Assembly: GCA_027486895.1 (NCBI GenBank)
Contig: JAIXOE010000057.1
Span: 1 to 64,000, forward strand
Length of the DNA stretch: 64,000 bases
Source of the DNA: Sphingomonadales bacterium
Lineage (GTDB): Bacteria > Pseudomonadota > Alphaproteobacteria > Sphingomonadales > Sphingomonadaceae
Direction of reading: 5' to 3'
Made by a program: the position numbers and the translations under genes. The notes under the pieces are model-generated. The model worked only from the letters and a program-made list of their open reading frames with translations, was not told where the DNA came from and did not search any database. The number at the start of each line of letters is the position of its first letter. Within the stretch, counting starts at the first letter, position 1. Positions 51,762 through 60,472 of this stretch are shown here, piece after piece.

Positions 51762-53006
51762 TTAGCTACGAACATCGACATTCCATTCAAGCTCCAGTCG
51801 CTCGACGTCGGCCACTACACCTGAATGCGCGACCATCTTGAAACCCGGTCGAAGCCGGAATGTAGGGATGCGTGCCAGCCATTCCTGCATCGTGACAACA
51901 ATTTCCATATTCGCAAGGTGCATCCCCGCACAGATATGGGCGCCACCGCCAAAGGTCGCATGAGAACAACCTTTTCGAGCAAAATCCAGCTGCATTGGAT
52001 CGGCATTTATGCGTTCGTCGAGGCCATACAGGGTTGAGGGGACCAGCACCATGTCGCCAGATTTTAGTTCCACACCGTCTCGCACGATATCCTTTGTGAC
52101 GAGCCGCGCCTGCGCGACCACGGGAAAGCGGCGAAGCATTTCTTCAACATGTCGTGGTATCTTTTGCGGATCGGCGGCAAGTTCGGCAACATCGGCTGGA
52201 TGCCGTGCCAGATACTCCATAGCAAAGGGCAGGAAGTTGACTACGGTATCAAGTCCCGCCAACAAGACCAAAGCGATCATTGCCAGTACCTCGTAATCGG
52301 TTGGTGGTGCGCCGTTCACTTCGCCGTGTATGATCGTGCTAATCCAGTCGTCACCCTTGGCGGCCCGGCGGGCCTCGACGGTTGGCCCGATATACTCAAA
52401 AAAGCCTGCGTTGGCGACCGCCATAGACGCTGCCTTTTCTTCTGGCGTATTGCCCGTTGGCCGCAGCATTTCGTGCGCGAATGTGGTCAATGTCGACGCG
52501 TCCTCCAGCGGCAGTTTGGAGAAAGCCAGAAACACCTGTATTGGAAAGATATCCGAATAGGCGGAGCAGAATTCCACATACCCGTCGTTAGAAAATGGTT
52601 CAATCAGTTCGATCGCAACGGATCGAATTGCTGCTTCAAAATTGCGGATTTCACGCGGACCAAGACCTTTGTTGAGAACCCGCCGATAAGGCGTGTGCTG
52701 GGGTGGATCCATGTTCATGGGAACGAGCTTATGTTCCATACCCGCCGCTTTCGGCACGATCATGACCTGGGCGGAGAAATGTTCGGGGTCATTCAGAAAT
52801 TCGCGGATCAGCGCGCCCCGAGTTGCTATCCAATGTCCACCGTTTCGGGGAGTCCAAATAAGGTCGGGAACGCCCGGATTCTGGAGGCGTTTCCATGACT
52901 GATGATAGCCCTCCTCTTGAATGCCCGCCGGACTGTAGACATCGAAATCATATACACGTGATGACGGAACATTTGCAGGGCTGAGACTGATCGCGCTGCT
53001 CGTCAT
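51762..53006 (-). CDS. Cytochrome P450, CYP101 (P450cam)-like
   Basis: This 414-aa class I bacterial P450 follows P450cam along most of its length. The I-helix is LLAGLDTVVNF (P450cam has VGGLDTVVNF), the ExxR motif is EEMLRR (289-292), and the heme Cys359 lies in FGGGAHICAG. At the position of P450cam Tyr96, which hydrogen-bonds camphor's ketone, this enzyme has His92 (AAGMEHKLVP). To my knowledge, CYP101B1, a norisoprenoid hydroxylase, also has His there. No ferredoxin or ferredoxin reductase gene is nearby. It is 46 bp downstream of the TonB receptor on the same strand. Confidence 0.9.
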   Translation of the reverse strand: MTSSAISLSPANVPSSRVYDFDVYSPAGIQEEGYHQSWKRLQNPGVPDLIWTPRNGGHWIATRGALIREFLNDPEHFSAQVMIVPKAAGMEHKLVPMNMDPPQHTPYRRVLNKGLGPREIRNFEAAIRSVAIELIEPFSNDGYVEFCSAYSDIFPIQVFLAFSKLPLEDASTLTTFAHEMLRPTGNTPEEKAASMAVANAGFFEYIGPTVEARRAAKGDDWISTIIHGEVNGAPPTDYEVLAMIALVLLAGLDTVVNFLPFAMEYLARHPADVAELAADPQKIPRHVEEMLRRFPVVAQARLVTKDIVRDGVELKSGDMVLVPSTLYGLDERINADPMQLDFARKGCSHATFGGGAHICAGMHLANMEIVVTMQEWLARIPTFRLRPGFKMVAHSGVVADVERLELEWNVDVRS

Positions 53007-53052
53007 TGCGTGGTTCCCTTTTTGATCGTGACGCTACTCCAGATACATGATG

Positions 53053-55527
53053 CTAGAATTTGACTTGCAACTGCAGAGCAACTTCCCGGCCGCGCGAAAC
53101 TACACCGCGTTGCTCGCCGATGGCAAGCGGTACGCCAGTTCCACCGGTTCGATCGGCGGCGTAGATTAGATAGTATTTGTTGGTGAGATTGCGGCCAACT
53201 AACCTGATCGCATAGCGGTCGTTTGCTTCACTAAGGCTAAGGCTTGCATTGAAGCGCCAGAAATCGTTCTGGAATGTCGACGGCGCCATGGTCTCTGCTG
53301 CGAAGTAGCTGCCACTATAAAATGCGTCACCCGTCAGCTCCGCTATATGATTGCCGACAGGAGCGGAGAGGGTGAAGCCGGTATTGCCTGCCCAGTCGGG
53401 CGAGCGAGCCGGCGCTCGACCCGTGAAATCCTGCTGTAACGTCAGCGCTGTAGCATTCACAAATGTGCACGGTGCCGGCGGTGTCGCTGTTGCCCGTACT
53501 GTGCCAGCAGGGAAAGCATAACCAAAACACTGACCCAAAAAATTATTAAAGCGCGCATTTACATGAGCAATCGCAGCGCGAATGGTCAGGTTGTCGTTGA
53601 CCTGAAAGTTGCCATCAATTTCAAAGCCGCGCTGCTTGACCGAGCTTGCATTATTGATGGTAAACGCAAAACGGACGGGGTCGAACGTGTTTACCTGAAG
53701 GTTGCTGAACTTGAAGTTGAACAAAGCTACGTTGAGGCGGAGCCTGTTGTTTAAGAACACCCCTTTCGCACCAACTTCAAAGCCGCGTGCCTTTTCTGCC
53801 TCAAAGTCCGCGTCACCAATCCGCGTTGTTAGCAGTAATGGGCTGGTCAGGCCAAAGCCACCGGATTTGTAACCGGTTTTATAGGCCGCGAAGATCGTTT
53901 TTGTCGATGAGGGACGATAGGACAATGTCAATTCGGGTGAGAAATTATTGTCCTTGTACGTGCCAGTCAAAAAGCCCGGTATGGTTTCGCCGGGATATAA
54001 TGTGGTCAAGGTATTAAAGGCACCTATCCCATAGGTGTTCTGTTTGCTGAATTTTTTTGTTTCGCGCGTGAAGCGAATCCCCCCTGCCAATTCCAGCTCG
54101 TCAGTTATGTCGAACAAGGCCTGACCGAAAACCGAGAGCGTGCTGCCTTTCTGAGAATTCTTGTCGGCATAGGAGACATAACGATTTGCCGATGCAACAT
54201 AGTTTGCATCTGAAAGCTTTACATCGTTTGCATCGTTTAGCTCGCTCTTCTGGTAAAAGCCACCGAGCATGAAGTTAAAGGATCCATCGAAGTCCGAGGT
54301 TAGGCGCAGTTCCTGGCTGAAGGCCTCATTTCGCTGAATATCGGAAAAAGCCACCTGCGACAGGCTTGTCTGGTCGAGACCGCTAAAGAACACATACTTC
54401 GTCGAATTATAGCCGGAAATAGACGCCAGCGAAACGTTCCCTAGGTTCCAATCAAGGTCAAGCGAACCAGTATATACAGTAAAGTCGCCATAAGGTGTTC
54501 CATCGGCAGTGCCTAGCGCGAATGTCTGAGAAATGACTGGTGGAAGATCGCCAACCGATGTGCGGCGGTCAATGACGCAATCTGCAGCGGGATCGACCGC
54601 GCCGAATGTCCGAGGATTTGGACCAGTGCAAGGTCCGATATTCTGGGTCGCCACACCAGGTCCGTCGTCGTGCGATTTAGCGTAGAACAGCTTTAGGCGC
54701 GCCGTAAGATTTGGTGAAAGTTCGCCCTTGAGCGTTAATCGGCCAAGCAGCTCCTTGTCGCCTGGGCGGGTGTCGCGTGTGCCTGGCAATTGGCTGGCGC
54801 CGATTGGAGCACCTGTTAATGGACGATAAAATGGGTTTGCAAGGGGTTGTGCCGTATTACGCAACCAGCCATCAAGATTGCGATATTTGACGGCTAGTCT
54901 GACGCCGAACGTATCACTTAGCGGGACTGAGGCAACACCCTCGAGAGAATATTCGTCGCCGACAAATTCATAGCCAGCGCGCAGAATATACTCGGCATCC
55001 TTACCGGGGTCAGCAGTTTTGATAGATATGACGCCGGCCGGGCTATTTTTACCGAAAAAGAGCGCTTGGGGTCCTTTCAACACTTCAACTTGTTGAATGT
55101 CGAAAAAACCGAGTTGAGCAATGCGCCCATCGCTGGTTTGGACGCCATCGATCGCAACCGATACTGCTTGTTCAAAGCCTGTCTGGTTGGCTGGGGAGCT
55201 AATACCGCGGATTGCCAGCGATCCACCGCCATTTGATTTATAGGTTCCTATAACAACCGTCGGGGTCAATTCCCCGATGCGCGTCAGATCAGAGGCGTTG
55301 TTACGCTCAAGGTCCTTCTCACTCAGTACCGAAACAACAACCGGAACGCTGACAAGAGTCTCTTCGCGTCGGCGTGCAGTAACGACGATGTCATCGGTGG
55401 ATGGTGCGAGGGTAGTTGTTGTTTCAGGTGAATCCGACGTTTGGGCAAGCGCCGGGTTGGCAGATCCTAACACCGCACAAAGAATTGCGCCTGACAGAAT
55501 TGCATTATCCTTTTGGACTTTTCTCAC
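53053..55527 (-). CDS. TonB-dependent outer-membrane receptor of the catabolic island
   Basis: This 824-aa receptor has a signal peptide (AILSGAILCAVLGSANPALA, then Q), TonB-box region DIVVTARRREETLVSVPVVV, plug motif VEVLKGPQALFFGKNSPAGV and a barrel ending LQLQVKF with the terminal Phe expected by the barrel-assembly machinery. It leads the receptor-P450-MFS operon. Its promoter carries operator C, so it is induced with the BVMO genes and probably imports the organic substrate rather than a siderophore. Confidence 0.92.
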   Translation of the reverse strand: MRKVQKDNAILSGAILCAVLGSANPALAQTSDSPETTTTLAPSTDDIVVTARRREETLVSVPVVVSVLSEKDLERNNASDLTRIGELTPTVVIGTYKSNGGGSLAIRGISSPANQTGFEQAVSVAIDGVQTSDGRIAQLGFFDIQQVEVLKGPQALFFGKNSPAGVISIKTADPGKDAEYILRAGYEFVGDEYSLEGVASVPLSDTFGVRLAVKYRNLDGWLRNTAQPLANPFYRPLTGAPIGASQLPGTRDTRPGDKELLGRLTLKGELSPNLTARLKLFYAKSHDDGPGVATQNIGPCTGPNPRTFGAVDPAADCVIDRRTSVGDLPPVISQTFALGTADGTPYGDFTVYTGSLDLDWNLGNVSLASISGYNSTKYVFFSGLDQTSLSQVAFSDIQRNEAFSQELRLTSDFDGSFNFMLGGFYQKSELNDANDVKLSDANYVASANRYVSYADKNSQKGSTLSVFGQALFDITDELELAGGIRFTRETKKFSKQNTYGIGAFNTLTTLYPGETIPGFLTGTYKDNNFSPELTLSYRPSSTKTIFAAYKTGYKSGGFGLTSPLLLTTRIGDADFEAEKARGFEVGAKGVFLNNRLRLNVALFNFKFSNLQVNTFDPVRFAFTINNASSVKQRGFEIDGNFQVNDNLTIRAAIAHVNARFNNFLGQCFGYAFPAGTVRATATPPAPCTFVNATALTLQQDFTGRAPARSPDWAGNTGFTLSAPVGNHIAELTGDAFYSGSYFAAETMAPSTFQNDFWRFNASLSLSEANDRYAIRLVGRNLTNKYYLIYAADRTGGTGVPLAIGEQRGVVSRGREVALQLQVKF

Positions 55528-55594
55528 ATCGCTCTCCCTCAGATTTATATCAAATCACCACCGGTATTCTTTTTGGAACTGTTTGTTACCAGCC

Positions 55595-55646
55595 AGTATC
55601 TCGCGCTCCGCGTATTTTGTCAACACTCGTATTGACAAAATACGCG
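55595..55646 (-). promoter_or_regulatory. Promoter with 38-bp palindrome and regulon operator C
   Basis: CGCGTATTTTGTCAA (55609-55623) and TTGACAAAATACGCG (55632-55646) are perfect 15-bp complements with an 8-bp spacer. Their centre coincides with TCAACACTCGTATTGA (55620-55635), which matches the regulon motif with one change. On the minus strand, TTGACA (55623-55618) and GATACT (55600-55595) form a 17-bp-spaced promoter for the TonB receptor operon, with the -35 inside the palindrome. Confidence 0.75.
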
Positions 55647-55698
55647 TCATCGAACTGTCAGTTGGATGGACAGCATTGTTTTTCGAAGGGGTTGAATG

Positions 55699-55745
55699 AT
55701 CCTGAGGTGTTGCATCAACAGGATATACGTCGCTACAGTGACGTA
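55699..55745. repeat. Inverted repeats between CoA-transferase end and operator C
   Basis: TGTTG/CAACA arms flanked by ATCCTG and AGGAT (55699-55724), and TACGTC-N8-GACGTA (55726-55745). No T-run follows on the minus strand, so these are doubtful terminators for the long minus-strand operon; they may be accessory binding sites. Confidence 0.3.
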
Positions 55746-55772
55746 ACGAATAATGCACGGATACGCCGTATT

Positions 55773-56975
55773 CTAGCTCAATCCGTGACCCATTTGTGGA
55801 TCGGCGATATTCGCTATCAATTTCTTTCTCTGATCAAAATTGGTCGCACGGATGTCAGCTATCCCATGTTCGGTGATAATGATATCAACATCACTCTGTG
55901 CAGACGTTACATAACCACTGGTAAGGTACGGGACGATGCGGCTTATTGTTCCGCGTTCGTTGACAGAAGGTAGGGCCAGAATAGCAAGGCCATTTGCGGA
56001 TGCATGGGCGGCACGGAAATAGTCTGTTTGTCCGCTTGAAGCCCCGACGTAGCGGTCACCAAGATATTCCGCATTTGCCTGTCCACGCAGGTCCACCTCA
56101 ATGGCCGAATTTATCGCCAGAAACGGTGACCCCGCAATGGGTTGAACAAGGCGCGCGGGAGGCGCAAACCCAAGCAAGCCCTCTGGCGATAGGCTGCTGT
56201 AAATGCTGCTGCCAACGGCCAGTGATGCGAGGCATGAGTCGGGAGTGGCCTCATCGACAGCACCTGCGGCAACCAGTTCTAGAAACCAGTCCCCAACCAT
56301 CCCGCATCGAATGCGTAAGCCGCGGCGATCTAACAGAGCATGGGCTATAGCTGCAGAGAGCTTACCGATGCCCAGTTGCAGGGTGGCCCCATCAGGCACG
56401 AGTCTGGCGACCTCGCGGGCTACTCGGCTCTGCAATTCTCCTGCAGGTTCAGCCGGCAATTCAGGCAGCGGAGTCTGGCTATTTAGCGCCACAACTACCT
56501 CGCTGCTATGCAGGCGACAGTCACTGCGCGTTGCTGGTATATTGTCATTGACCTCGACGATCACGACCCTGGCATTTTGAGCTGCTTCCCAAACATAATC
56601 TACCGCCGGTCCAAGACTGTGATAACCCTCCGCGTCCATTGGAGCAACTTGCAGTAGCACCACATCGATAGGCATTTTGCCCGACTTCAGTGCGGTGCTG
56701 AGTTGCGACATCGAGAAGGGAATGACTTGTGCTCGAGAACGTCCGACAAGAGACCCAATTGTACCCAAGCCGCAATAAGTGGAGATACGCAGTGAGGTAG
56801 GAATTTCGCCCTTCCAAGCAGTGTTAAGCGAATAGCCGCAAAAAACCTCGATCTCGGTAAGCTGACGGGCTACGTCAAACATCTCTGCGACGAGCCCTTG
56901 TGGCTCGCCAGTCGCTTGGCCAATCATGATGCGATCGCCGGACCGCAGATGTTCGGAAAGAACGGAGGCGGTCAT
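55773..56975 (-). CDS. Acetyl-CoA hydrolase/CoA-transferase family protein
   Basis: This 400-aa family I CoA-transferase has the catalytic Glu293 in INSAIEVDLRGQANAE, where it forms a glutamyl-CoA thioester. SGQTDYFRAAHASANGLAIL and ITEHGIADIRATNFDQRKK are the family C-terminal segments. Relatives use acetyl-CoA or another acyl-CoA as donor. It is the last gene of the eight-gene minus-strand operon from BVMO 3. It could load CoA onto, or off, a pathway acid. It begins 6 bp after the upstream gene. Confidence 0.88.
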   Translation of the reverse strand: MTASVLSEHLRSGDRIMIGQATGEPQGLVAEMFDVARQLTEIEVFCGYSLNTAWKGEIPTSLRISTYCGLGTIGSLVGRSRAQVIPFSMSQLSTALKSGKMPIDVVLLQVAPMDAEGYHSLGPAVDYVWEAAQNARVVIVEVNDNIPATRSDCRLHSSEVVVALNSQTPLPELPAEPAGELQSRVAREVARLVPDGATLQLGIGKLSAAIAHALLDRRGLRIRCGMVGDWFLELVAAGAVDEATPDSCLASLAVGSSIYSSLSPEGLLGFAPPARLVQPIAGSPFLAINSAIEVDLRGQANAEYLGDRYVGASSGQTDYFRAAHASANGLAILALPSVNERGTISRIVPYLTSGYVTSAQSDVDIIITEHGIADIRATNFDQRKKLIANIADPQMGHGLS

Positions 56976-56981
56976 GTTCAG

Positions 56982-58109
56982 TTATTCCAAGTCAGATTTT
57001 ACTTTTAGATGTTCAGGCAGCTGGCCAGCAATGGTCAGGGTCATGCTGGCGGAGCCGCTGCTCGCTTTGCCTTCCAAATCGGCAGTAATGGAAACGGGTT
57101 GGATGCGGTGCCAGTGCACTTTTTCAGTACCATCCGGCAAAATTACTTTAGCCGGGTGCGAGACATCCCAAACGTCCGATTCAAGGTGATTATCGCCGCG
57201 CCATGCCCCGAGACCGCGGCCATCATTATAGCCACCACTGTAACCTAGGCCTTGCATTGCGATGGACGGACCTAGTGCTACCACATCCAAATTCAGTGTC
57301 TGACCATTTTGCAAAGTCGCCACCACTCCAGCCCCACGGAAACGTCTGGTGCCCTCGTGTAACTCAACTTCAAGCGCAATATCGGTTACATGGTGGGATA
57401 TCTGGGTCTCACGCTCTGTTATGACGCCGGTTGTATAAGGCAAGTCATCGCCCCGGCCGGAAAATAAGAGGCTTCCGCTCATCGTTGAAGTCGAAAAGAA
57501 TAGGAACGCCATAACATGGCCCTTTTCCGACAAGGGCACCTTCGGACCCGTCACCGGCTCGGGCACGCCCATGCCACGCCTGACGCCCCAGCTATGGTCG
57601 CGGCAAGACCACCAATTGTCGATATCAATGCGCTTGCCATCAACTTCTAAAAAGCCTGATGCAGTGCCGATTTGGTCAAAACGGCGATAATCCTCCACCG
57701 TCCGGCCATGTAATCGCGTATAGTGTGGATCTTCCTCATGCGCCGGTTCCACGCACTCCCATTGAATATGGCCATGCAGCGCGCCGTCATTTGGTTCGAC
57801 CATAATATCAAAAGATTTGAGCGCTTCTATTGGTGTGATTCGCAATGGTCCGCAAACTGTTTCAACACTGCCGTTCAGCGAGCGCGAAACACGAAGATTA
57901 TGCTGTTTGCCGTCGACGATCATGACCGCGCCAGCATCAAGAACATTCATATTGCGGTAGGCGCCCATGGTAATCTGGATCGCTACACGCCCATCGCCCG
58001 AATAGATAGCAAACCAATAGCGGTCGAAAAATCGCGGATCGCTTGTCCAAACATGGTCAAACGTCGTCGGCAACTGATGCCATAATGTGTCGTCGAGAGC
58101 AGTTAACAT
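56982..58109 (-). CDS. Protein of unknown function (DUF7064-like)
   Basis: This 375-aa protein has no enzyme motif I can name. From ATG 58109 (MLTALDDTLWHQLPTTF) it is rich in beta structure, with conserved-looking WWSCRDHSWGVRRGMG at its centre (Trp, Arg, His) and WDVSHPAKVILPDG late. The pattern recalls lipocalin-like families such as the carotenoid 1,2-hydratase (CrtC) or AttH group and the DUF7064/7065 proteins found beside APH-type kinases; this is weak memory-based evidence. A hydratase acting on isoprenoid double bonds would suit the island, but that is speculation. It is separated by 4 bp from the preceding gene. Confidence 0.6.
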   Translation of the reverse strand: MLTALDDTLWHQLPTTFDHVWTSDPRFFDRYWFAIYSGDGRVAIQITMGAYRNMNVLDAGAVMIVDGKQHNLRVSRSLNGSVETVCGPLRITPIEALKSFDIMVEPNDGALHGHIQWECVEPAHEEDPHYTRLHGRTVEDYRRFDQIGTASGFLEVDGKRIDIDNWWSCRDHSWGVRRGMGVPEPVTGPKVPLSEKGHVMAFLFFSTSTMSGSLLFSGRGDDLPYTTGVITERETQISHHVTDIALEVELHEGTRRFRGAGVVATLQNGQTLNLDVVALGPSIAMQGLGYSGGYNDGRGLGAWRGDNHLESDVWDVSHPAKVILPDGTEKVHWHRIQPVSITADLEGKASSGSASMTLTIAGQLPEHLKVKSDLE

Positions 58110-58113
58110 AAGG

Positions 58114-58578
58114 TCACGTTTCCGGAGTTGATGTGATGATGGCGGGTGCGTTCGGCACGTAACGCATGGGCGCACGAGCAGCCCGGTTGATCATATGGGT
58201 TTCGATAGAACGGCGAATTTCAGGCGTGAGATCAGGGCTGCAGACAGCCTCTGCGAGCAAGGCGCGGAGCAACCGGTTGCGTTCTTCGATGGCTGCGCCA
58301 TCAGCAACGTCAGGCTCACCTGCTTGTGCCGCTGTGTCAATACGCCCGACAAGATCCGTCTTAAGCGCCGGTTGCATCGCCAAGAGCAGACTTAACGTCG
58401 CCACATTGTCATCTCGCACAAATCCGGCAACCTTGGGCAGGGCTACCTTTAACATACGGAGGTTTGCAATCAGATTGTCAAGGATCGTCCGAGCATAGGA
58501 GTCCGAAACGCAAGGAGCGACCACCGTCTCCAATATGCGACATGTTCCTTGCAATTGTTCCTCCACCGTTGGTCTCAT
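58114..58578 (-). CDS. Small helical protein of unknown function, APH-associated
   Basis: This 154-aa all-helical protein (MRPTVEEQLQGTCRILETVV) starts at ATG 58578 and overlaps the phosphotransferase stop by 4 bp. A longer frame begins inside that gene and is disfavoured. No catalytic motif, signal peptide or membrane segment is visible. The strict coupling suggests it forms a complex with, or is a second subunit of, the APH-like kinase. Confidence 0.6.
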   Translation of the reverse strand: MRPTVEEQLQGTCRILETVVAPCVSDSYARTILDNLIANLRMLKVALPKVAGFVRDDNVATLSLLLAMQPALKTDLVGRIDTAAQAGEPDVADGAAIEERNRLLRALLAEAVCSPDLTPEIRRSIETHMINRAARAPMRYVPNAPAIITSTPET

Positions 58579-59582
58579 CGCGCCCCCGACATCATATGAA
58601 ACATGGGCCGGTATAACCATGATGGGGTTTGGAAAACACGGTTGTAACGTTCCGATACAAATTCATGAACGGCGGTCAGTTGAATTACCGACAGTTTCCA
58701 GCAGGAGAACACATTCCACCAAGTGAGAGCTGCGTCGCTGACTTTACGGCCCGTCAGCTTGCTATATGCCGCAACAATATGCGCGCGCTCCCAATGCCCA
58801 GCAATCTGGTGTTCGCTTTTACGCACGGGGTTCGTAATCCACCCCAGATCTTCAAGTGGGTCCCCTAGATGCGCGGTTTCCCAGTCGAGCTTTGCAGTGA
58901 TAACGTTGTCCTCGATCAAAGCGTTGCCGGGCTTGAAATCGCCGTGCACCAGCACTATTGCTTCAGCATCCGGCGCGTTATTATCCAACCAGTTCAACAC
59001 ATAATCCAACTCTGGATGCGGTTCGATCTGGACCCGCCGATATTCCGCTTCCCACTGGTGCAGTTCGGTTTTCGCTGGTGACTTTTGGGGCACACCCAGA
59101 CGTTCCCCCAGGCCATGCAATTGCCAGTCAAATTTCTGCATATTCGCCATAAGTTCAAGGAAATCGTGGGCCAATTTTAACCGTTCGGGCAGTGGACGAC
59201 TGCCATTTAGAACCATGTAATCGCAACTGCCAGAAACCCGTTCCATTACGACCGACGGCGCGCCCAGAAAGCGACCGTCTGGGTCCATCCAGTGAACAAC
59301 GGGGGCAGCTACCGCGCTGCCTTTAAGTGCTTTGAGAACATGAAACTCGCGGGATCGCTCCGTAGTAAGTAAGGTCCCGGCCGCATCTCGCATGAGCATC
59401 AATGGGTATGAATGGGTACCGCTCGCGTCTGTCCAAGAGGCATCAAACGACCAGTTCTCCCGCGAGAGGCCACCGGCTGCACGGGACAGGCCGGCAAAGG
59501 TGATCTCGCGTGCGGACGGAACCGCGTCACACATTAACGCCTTCAGTCCTTCAACGACCTGCTGGGCGGGTGTGCTCATCAT
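58575..59582 (-). CDS. Aminoglycoside phosphotransferase (APH)-family kinase
   Basis: This 335-aa kinase-fold protein has the catalytic loop VHGDFKPGNALI (His213 to Asn220) and metal-binding DWETAHLGDP (Asp233). It matches the ACAD10-type phosphotransferases found in lipid and steroid catabolic clusters rather than drug-resistance enzymes. ATG 59582 was preferred because GAAG lies 6 bases upstream; ATG 59588 and TTG 59594 are alternatives. In this setting it might phosphorylate a hydroxy-acyl-CoA so it can be dehydrated, as suggested for ACAD10/11. It does not indicate antibiotic resistance. Confidence 0.82.
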   Translation of the reverse strand: MMSTPAQQVVEGLKALMCDAVPSAREITFAGLSRAAGGLSRENWSFDASWTDASGTHSYPLMLMRDAAGTLLTTERSREFHVLKALKGSAVAAPVVHWMDPDGRFLGAPSVVMERVSGSCDYMVLNGSRPLPERLKLAHDFLELMANMQKFDWQLHGLGERLGVPQKSPAKTELHQWEAEYRRVQIEPHPELDYVLNWLDNNAPDAEAIVLVHGDFKPGNALIEDNVITAKLDWETAHLGDPLEDLGWITNPVRKSEHQIAGHWERAHIVAAYSKLTGRKVSDAALTWWNVFSCWKLSVIQLTAVHEFVSERYNRVFQTPSWLYRPMFHMMSGAR

Positions 59583-59590
59583 TGACATCT

Positions 59591-60472
59591 TCAAAAAATA
59601 GCCATGGGGGTGATTGGACTGCCCGTGCCGCCGACAAGCGGGAGTGCAGCTGCTACGAACAGGAATTCAGTGACACCGCTCTCTGCCAGCTCAGCTAGGA
59701 CGACGCCCTCAAGAAGGGAAATACCATAATCGCGGATGAGACGTTGATGGACGGGAAATATCGTGCCTTCGGGAAATGGCATGGCCTCAATCGCGAAATT
59801 ATCCGCTCCGACCAACGCAATCCCGGACGTTGCGAGCCAGAGCGCTGCTTCCACATCAATGCCCGGCTCATTATTGAAGTCAACGTTGCGTGGGAGCTTG
59901 CCTGTTTGATTTTCGAGCCAACCAGTGCGGATCAAAATCGCATCTCCCTTTTGCAAGGTCGTACCGGATGCTGCTGCCACGGAGGCGAGTTCGACGGCAC
60001 CAATTGACTCTCCGTCGGCAAGAGGGCTACCTCGTCCCTTTGCTACATCAAGAAGCACACCGCGCGTTACAATCGGCGGTAGCTTCTCTATTCCACATTT
60101 TTTCGCGCCATGCGTGCTGTTTATCTCGGTGCTTGCAAAACCATTATATAGCTCATCATCACACCAAGCATGGCACAAAGCATCGATATGCGTGCCAATA
60201 TGGACGGGCATCACCACGGTATCTTCTGCGAATTGAAACCCACCCTTGGCCTTTGCCCCTCCAGCATAATCACCGCCGTCGCGGTCCATGAAATGCTGCA
60301 AGCCACCCCGGTGTCCCGGCACCGGCGTTTTCTTGGATAACGGTTGCGCGAGTGACAACACGCGCCCCTGTTTAACCAGCGCGGTTGCTTTCAAGACTTC
60401 GCTTGCAGTAATCAGGTTTGCTGCTCCGACCTCGTCAGCGTCACCCCAAAGTCCCCACGCTTCATGCGCCAT
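59591..60472 (-). CDS. Cyclase-family metal-dependent hydrolase
   Basis: This 293-aa member of the cyclase/kynurenine formamidase-like family has the metal-binding motif HIGTHIDALCH (His91, His95, Asp97, His101). The family opens amide, ester or lactone bonds. In a BVMO cluster a lactonase role is attractive. Its start overlaps the end of the acyl-CoA synthetase by 11 bp. The N-terminus EAWGLWGDADEVGAANLI is a common opening in this group. Confidence 0.87.
   Translation of the reverse strand: MAHEAWGLWGDADEVGAANLITASEVLKATALVKQGRVLSLAQPLSKKTPVPGHRGGLQHFMDRDGGDYAGGAKAKGGFQFAEDTVVMPVHIGTHIDALCHAWCDDELYNGFASTEINSTHGAKKCGIEKLPPIVTRGVLLDVAKGRGSPLADGESIGAVELASVAAASGTTLQKGDAILIRTGWLENQTGKLPRNVDFNNEPGIDVEAALWLATSGIALVGADNFAIEAMPFPEGTIFPVHQRLIRDYGISLLEGVVLAELAESGVTEFLFVAAALPLVGGTGSPITPMAIF

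Noticed and set aside
58575-59582. Aminoglycoside-resistance kinase
   Set aside because: Sequence and setting match catabolic ACAD10-type phosphotransferases, and no mobile element or other resistance gene is nearby.
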